This document shows positions 61,956 through 64,000 of a stretch of DNA of 64,000 nt, in pieces (positions within the stretch are counted from its first letter, which is position 1; each line of letters starts with the position of its first letter). This DNA is from Sporomusaceae bacterium. Its GTDB lineage: Bacteria > Bacillota > Negativicutes > UBA1444. Under the pieces are notes generated by a model. It saw only the letters and a list, made by a program, of their open reading frames with translations. It was not told where the DNA came from and did not search any database. A program made the translations under genes and the position numbers. The DNA lies in NCBI GenBank assembly GCA_018434355.1, contig JAHDPL010000005.1, positions 53,468-117,467 of the forward strand, in the 5' to 3' direction.

Positions 61956-63088
61956 ATGCAGAGAAACAACATGCTTTGTTATCCGCTTCTGGCGCGCATC
62001 GCTGGCTGAACTGCACCCCGTCCGCACGCCTGGAACGGGAATTTGAGGATAGTAGTGGAGAAGCCGCAGCCGAAGGCACAGCCGCCCATGCGCTCTGCGA
62101 ACACAAACTGAGACGGGCGCTGAAGCTACGATCTAAGAAGCCGGTTTCCCAATACGATTCCGACGAAATGGACAGTCATACGGATGGTTATGTGGAATTC
62201 GTACTGGAACTGATAGAGCAGGCCAAGCAAACCTGTGCTGATCCCAAGGTGCTGATCGAACAGCGTCTGGACTTTTCTAGGTTCGTGCCAGACGGCTTCG
62301 GAACCGGCGACTGCCTGGTCATTGCCGACGGGACACTCCATATCGTGGATTTCAAATACGGTCAAGGCATTTTGGTGGAAGCAGAAGAAAACCCACAGAT
62401 GAAGCTCTACGCACTCGGCGCTCTGGAACTATTTGACGGAATCTATGATATCACCTCCGTGTCCCTGACCATCTACCAGCCACGCAGGGAGAATATCAGC
62501 ACACATACGGTAGAGAAGGAAAGCCTCTACCAGTGGGCGGATGAAGTCCTGCGACCGCTAGCAGAACTTGCTTTTGTCGGTAGCGGCGAATACTGCTGCG
62601 GTGAGTGGTGCCAGTTTTGCCGGGCAGCGGTGAAGTGCCGCGCCCGTGCGGAGGAAAAACTGAAACTGACCCGGCTAGAGTTTTCGTTGCCACCCATCCT
62701 ATCCGATGCGGAAATCGAAGAGATTCTTGCCAAACTGGATGATCTCACTGCATGGGCAAATGACATCAGGGCTTATGCTCTTGAGGCAGCATTAACCCAT
62801 GGAAAACAATGGTCTGGTTACAAGCTGGTCACAGGACGTTCTAACCGCAAATACGCCAATGAAGAAGCAGTTGCCGACGCAGCCAAGGAGGCCGGCTACC
62901 GAGATATCTTCCGGCAGAGTTTAATCACCGTAACTGAGATGGAAAAGTTGATGGGGAAAACCAAGTTCAATGAAATCCTCGGCGGTTTGATTGAGAAACC
63001 ACCAGGCAAACCGTCACTGGTGCCGCTATCCGATAAGCGACCAGCAATCCATGCATTCAGCGCAAAAACAGATTTTATGGAGGAATGA
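61952..63088 (+). CDS. DUF2800 protein, Cas4/RecB-like phage nuclease
   Basis: 378 aa. N-terminal core LLSASGAHRWLNCTPSARLER, then EGTAAHALCEHKLRRAL; central metal-binding LHIVDFKYGQGILVEAEENPQMKLYALGALEL (Asp and the ExxQ/K-like element of PD-(D/E)XK); cysteines CCGEWCQFCRAAVKC that fit a Cas4-like [4Fe-4S] site. C-terminal helical part 280-378. DUF2800 proteins lie in phage replication/recombination modules. ATG 61952 overlaps the upstream stop. Confidence 0.88.
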   Translation: MNAEKQHALLSASGAHRWLNCTPSARLEREFEDSSGEAAAEGTAAHALCEHKLRRALKLRSKKPVSQYDSDEMDSHTDGYVEFVLELIEQAKQTCADPKVLIEQRLDFSRFVPDGFGTGDCLVIADGTLHIVDFKYGQGILVEAEENPQMKLYALGALELFDGIYDITSVSLTIYQPRRENISTHTVEKESLYQWADEVLRPLAELAFVGSGEYCCGEWCQFCRAAVKCRARAEEKLKLTRLEFSLPPILSDAEIEEILAKLDDLTAWANDIRAYALEAALTHGKQWSGYKLVTGRSNRKYANEEAVADAAKEAGYRDIFRQSLITVTEMEKLMGKTKFNEILGGLIEKPPGKPSLVPLSDKRPAIHAFSAKTDFMEE

Positions 63089-63091
63089 AAC

Positions 63092-63673
63092 ATGACAAAC
63101 AAAGCCAACAATGCCAATGCGGGAAACAGGGTCAATCCGACCAAGGTTGTCACCGGTGTGGTGCGACTGTCCTATGCCAACGTGTGGGAACCCAAATCCA
63201 TTAATGGTGGAGCAGAAAAATTCAGCGTGAGCCTGATCATCCCGAAAGCAGACACAAAGACTCTCGGAGCGATTCAAAAAGCTATTGATTCGGCTATTGA
63301 GGAAGGACGCGGCAAATTTGGTGGCAAGATTCCCAGCAAAGCGGCGCTTAAGCTGCCACTTCGCGACGGCGATATCGATCGCCCGGATGATGAAGCCTAC
63401 GCAAACTGCTATTTTGTTAACGCCAATAGCAGCAGCGCACCGGAAATCGTAGATATGTCGCTGAATCCCGTTCTGAACCGTTCAGAAGTTTACTCCGGTG
63501 TATACGCGAGGGTCAGCATCAACTTTTATGCCTTCAATTCCAACGGCAATCGCGGCATCGCCTGTGGGCTTGGCAATATCCAGAAGGTTCGCGACGGCGA
63601 GCCACTAGGTGGAAAAGCCAGCGCCGCTGACGATTTTGTCTCAGACTATGACGGCGACGATTTTCTGGCCTAA
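63092..63673 (+). CDS. DUF2815 protein, ssDNA-binding-like
   Basis: 193 aa. Begins NPTKVVTGVVRLSYANVWEPKSINGGAEKFSVSLIIPKAD, the family signature, and has an OB-fold-like beta-rich body with YANCYFVNANSSSAPEIVDMSLNPVLNRSEVYSGVYARVSINFYAFN. The C-terminal tail is acidic (DDFVSDYDGDDFLA), as in ssDNA-binding proteins. It follows DUF2800 by 3 bp. Probably coats ssDNA during phage replication. Confidence 0.88.
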   Translation: MTNKANNANAGNRVNPTKVVTGVVRLSYANVWEPKSINGGAEKFSVSLIIPKADTKTLGAIQKAIDSAIEEGRGKFGGKIPSKAALKLPLRDGDIDRPDDEAYANCYFVNANSSSAPEIVDMSLNPVLNRSEVYSGVYARVSINFYAFNSNGNRGIACGLGNIQKVRDGEPLGGKASAADDFVSDYDGDDFLA

Positions 63674-63692
63674 GCAAATAGAAATGCAAAAG

Positions 63693-63718
63693 GGCGGCAA
63701 GCAAACTGCCGCCTTTTT
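63693..63718 (+). terminator. Terminator between DUF2815 and the DNA polymerase gene
   Basis: GGCGGCA and TGCCGCC form a perfect stem followed by TTTTT, 15 bp before the polymerase start. It may attenuate polymerase expression. Confidence 0.8.
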
Positions 63719-63733
63719 CACTATGGAGGATCC

Positions 63734-64000
63734 ATGAAAAACTTGAGCTTGGACATTGAAACGTATAGCAGCACCGAACTCGCCAAGTGTGGCGTATATA
63801 AATATGCGGAAGCGCCGGATTTTGAAATTCTGCTACTCAGCTATTCGGTGGACAGGGGTCCGGTATTGACCGTAGATCTTGCTGTTGGAGAACCACTGCC
63901 GCCGGAAGTCCAGGTGGCCTTGCTCGATGAGACCGTTATTAAATGGGCCTTCAACGCTCAGTTTGAACGAATCTGTCTGTCGAGGCATCTTGGCCAGTGG
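63734..64000 (+). CDS. Phage-type family A DNA polymerase (3' part outside window)
   Basis: Starts at ATG 63734 after GGAGGATCC and runs off the right edge. The visible 89 residues begin MKNLSLDIETYSSTELAKCGVYKYAE, with the exonuclease motif DIET (Exo I), and contain NAQFERICLSRHLG (Exo II-type). This is the N-terminal 3'-5' exonuclease of phage PolA proteins that usually follow DUF2800-DUF2815. Confidence 0.88.
   Translation, partial: MKNLSLDIETYSSTELAKCGVYKYAEAPDFEILLLSYSVDRGPVLTVDLAVGEPLPPEVQVALLDETVIKWAFNAQFERICLSRHLGQW

Overview
The window looks like a chromosome segment of an anaerobic member of the Bacillota. Two gene orders are typical of that phylum: pcrA-ligA-gatCAB, and yerC-hisZ with a short-form hisG. 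There is also a SAM-I riboswitch over a met ABC transporter and a butyrate kinase/phosphate butyryltransferase pair beside an indolepyruvate:ferredoxin oxidoreductase. A Negativicutes-type (Sporomusa-like) host is my best guess, but this is inference. Bases 1-50,600 are GC-rich and ordinary in codon use. Bases about 50,720-60,650 are clearly more AT-rich by eye. GC rises again in a prophage-like module that runs off the right edge.

Bases 1-24,000 hold: thiamine genes (thiD, cut by the edge, then thiM, thiE); an exported prephenate dehydratase; a gamma-carbonic anhydrase, a SagB-type nitroreductase, a bacterioferritin and a MerR regulator; an amino-acid-fermentation cluster (buk, ptb, a membrane protein, iorA, iorB); a beta-lactamase-fold protein and an oligopeptide-binding lipoprotein; a zinc-uptake operon with its own Fur-family regulator (znuACB-zur); and, on the minus strand, metNIQ behind a SAM-I riboswitch with a clear terminator. 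Between zur and metQ lies an unannotated minus-strand transcription unit of about 250 nt, with a near-consensus promoter and five consecutive hairpins.

Bases 24,300-50,600 hold: the histidine pathway (yerC, hisZ, then hisGDCBHAF-IE), split by a convergent 2-hydroxyacid dehydrogenase; an M20 peptidase, a HAD phosphatase, an HpaI aldolase and a CHASE4-PAS-GGDEF-HD-GYP signalling protein; a three-gene operon (radical SAM / putative DNA-repair protein / TtcA-like thiolase); and pcrA-ligA-gatCAB-rlmD.

Bases 50,897-60,354 are a defence island, all on the minus strand. In transcription order it holds a complete ABC-three-component (ABC-3C) system (effector-like protein, winged-helix-like middle component, SMC/Rad50-like ATPase), a small excisionase-type HTH protein, a DinG/XPD-like helicase fused to a PD-(D/E)XK nuclease domain, a catalytically degenerate prokaryotic Argonaute and a stand-alone SIR2 NADase. 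The Argonaute next to a helicase-nuclease recalls the plasmid-eliminating DdmDE pair. The Argonaute plus SIR2 pair recalls NAD-depleting abortive-infection systems. Having both beside one Argonaute is the most interesting feature of the window. From 60,664 onward come early genes of a prophage or related element: a small protein, a sigma-70-region-4-like protein whose ribosome-binding site is buried in an 18-bp RNA stem, two small proteins, a DUF2800 nuclease, a DUF2815 ssDNA-binding-like protein and the start of a family A DNA polymerase.
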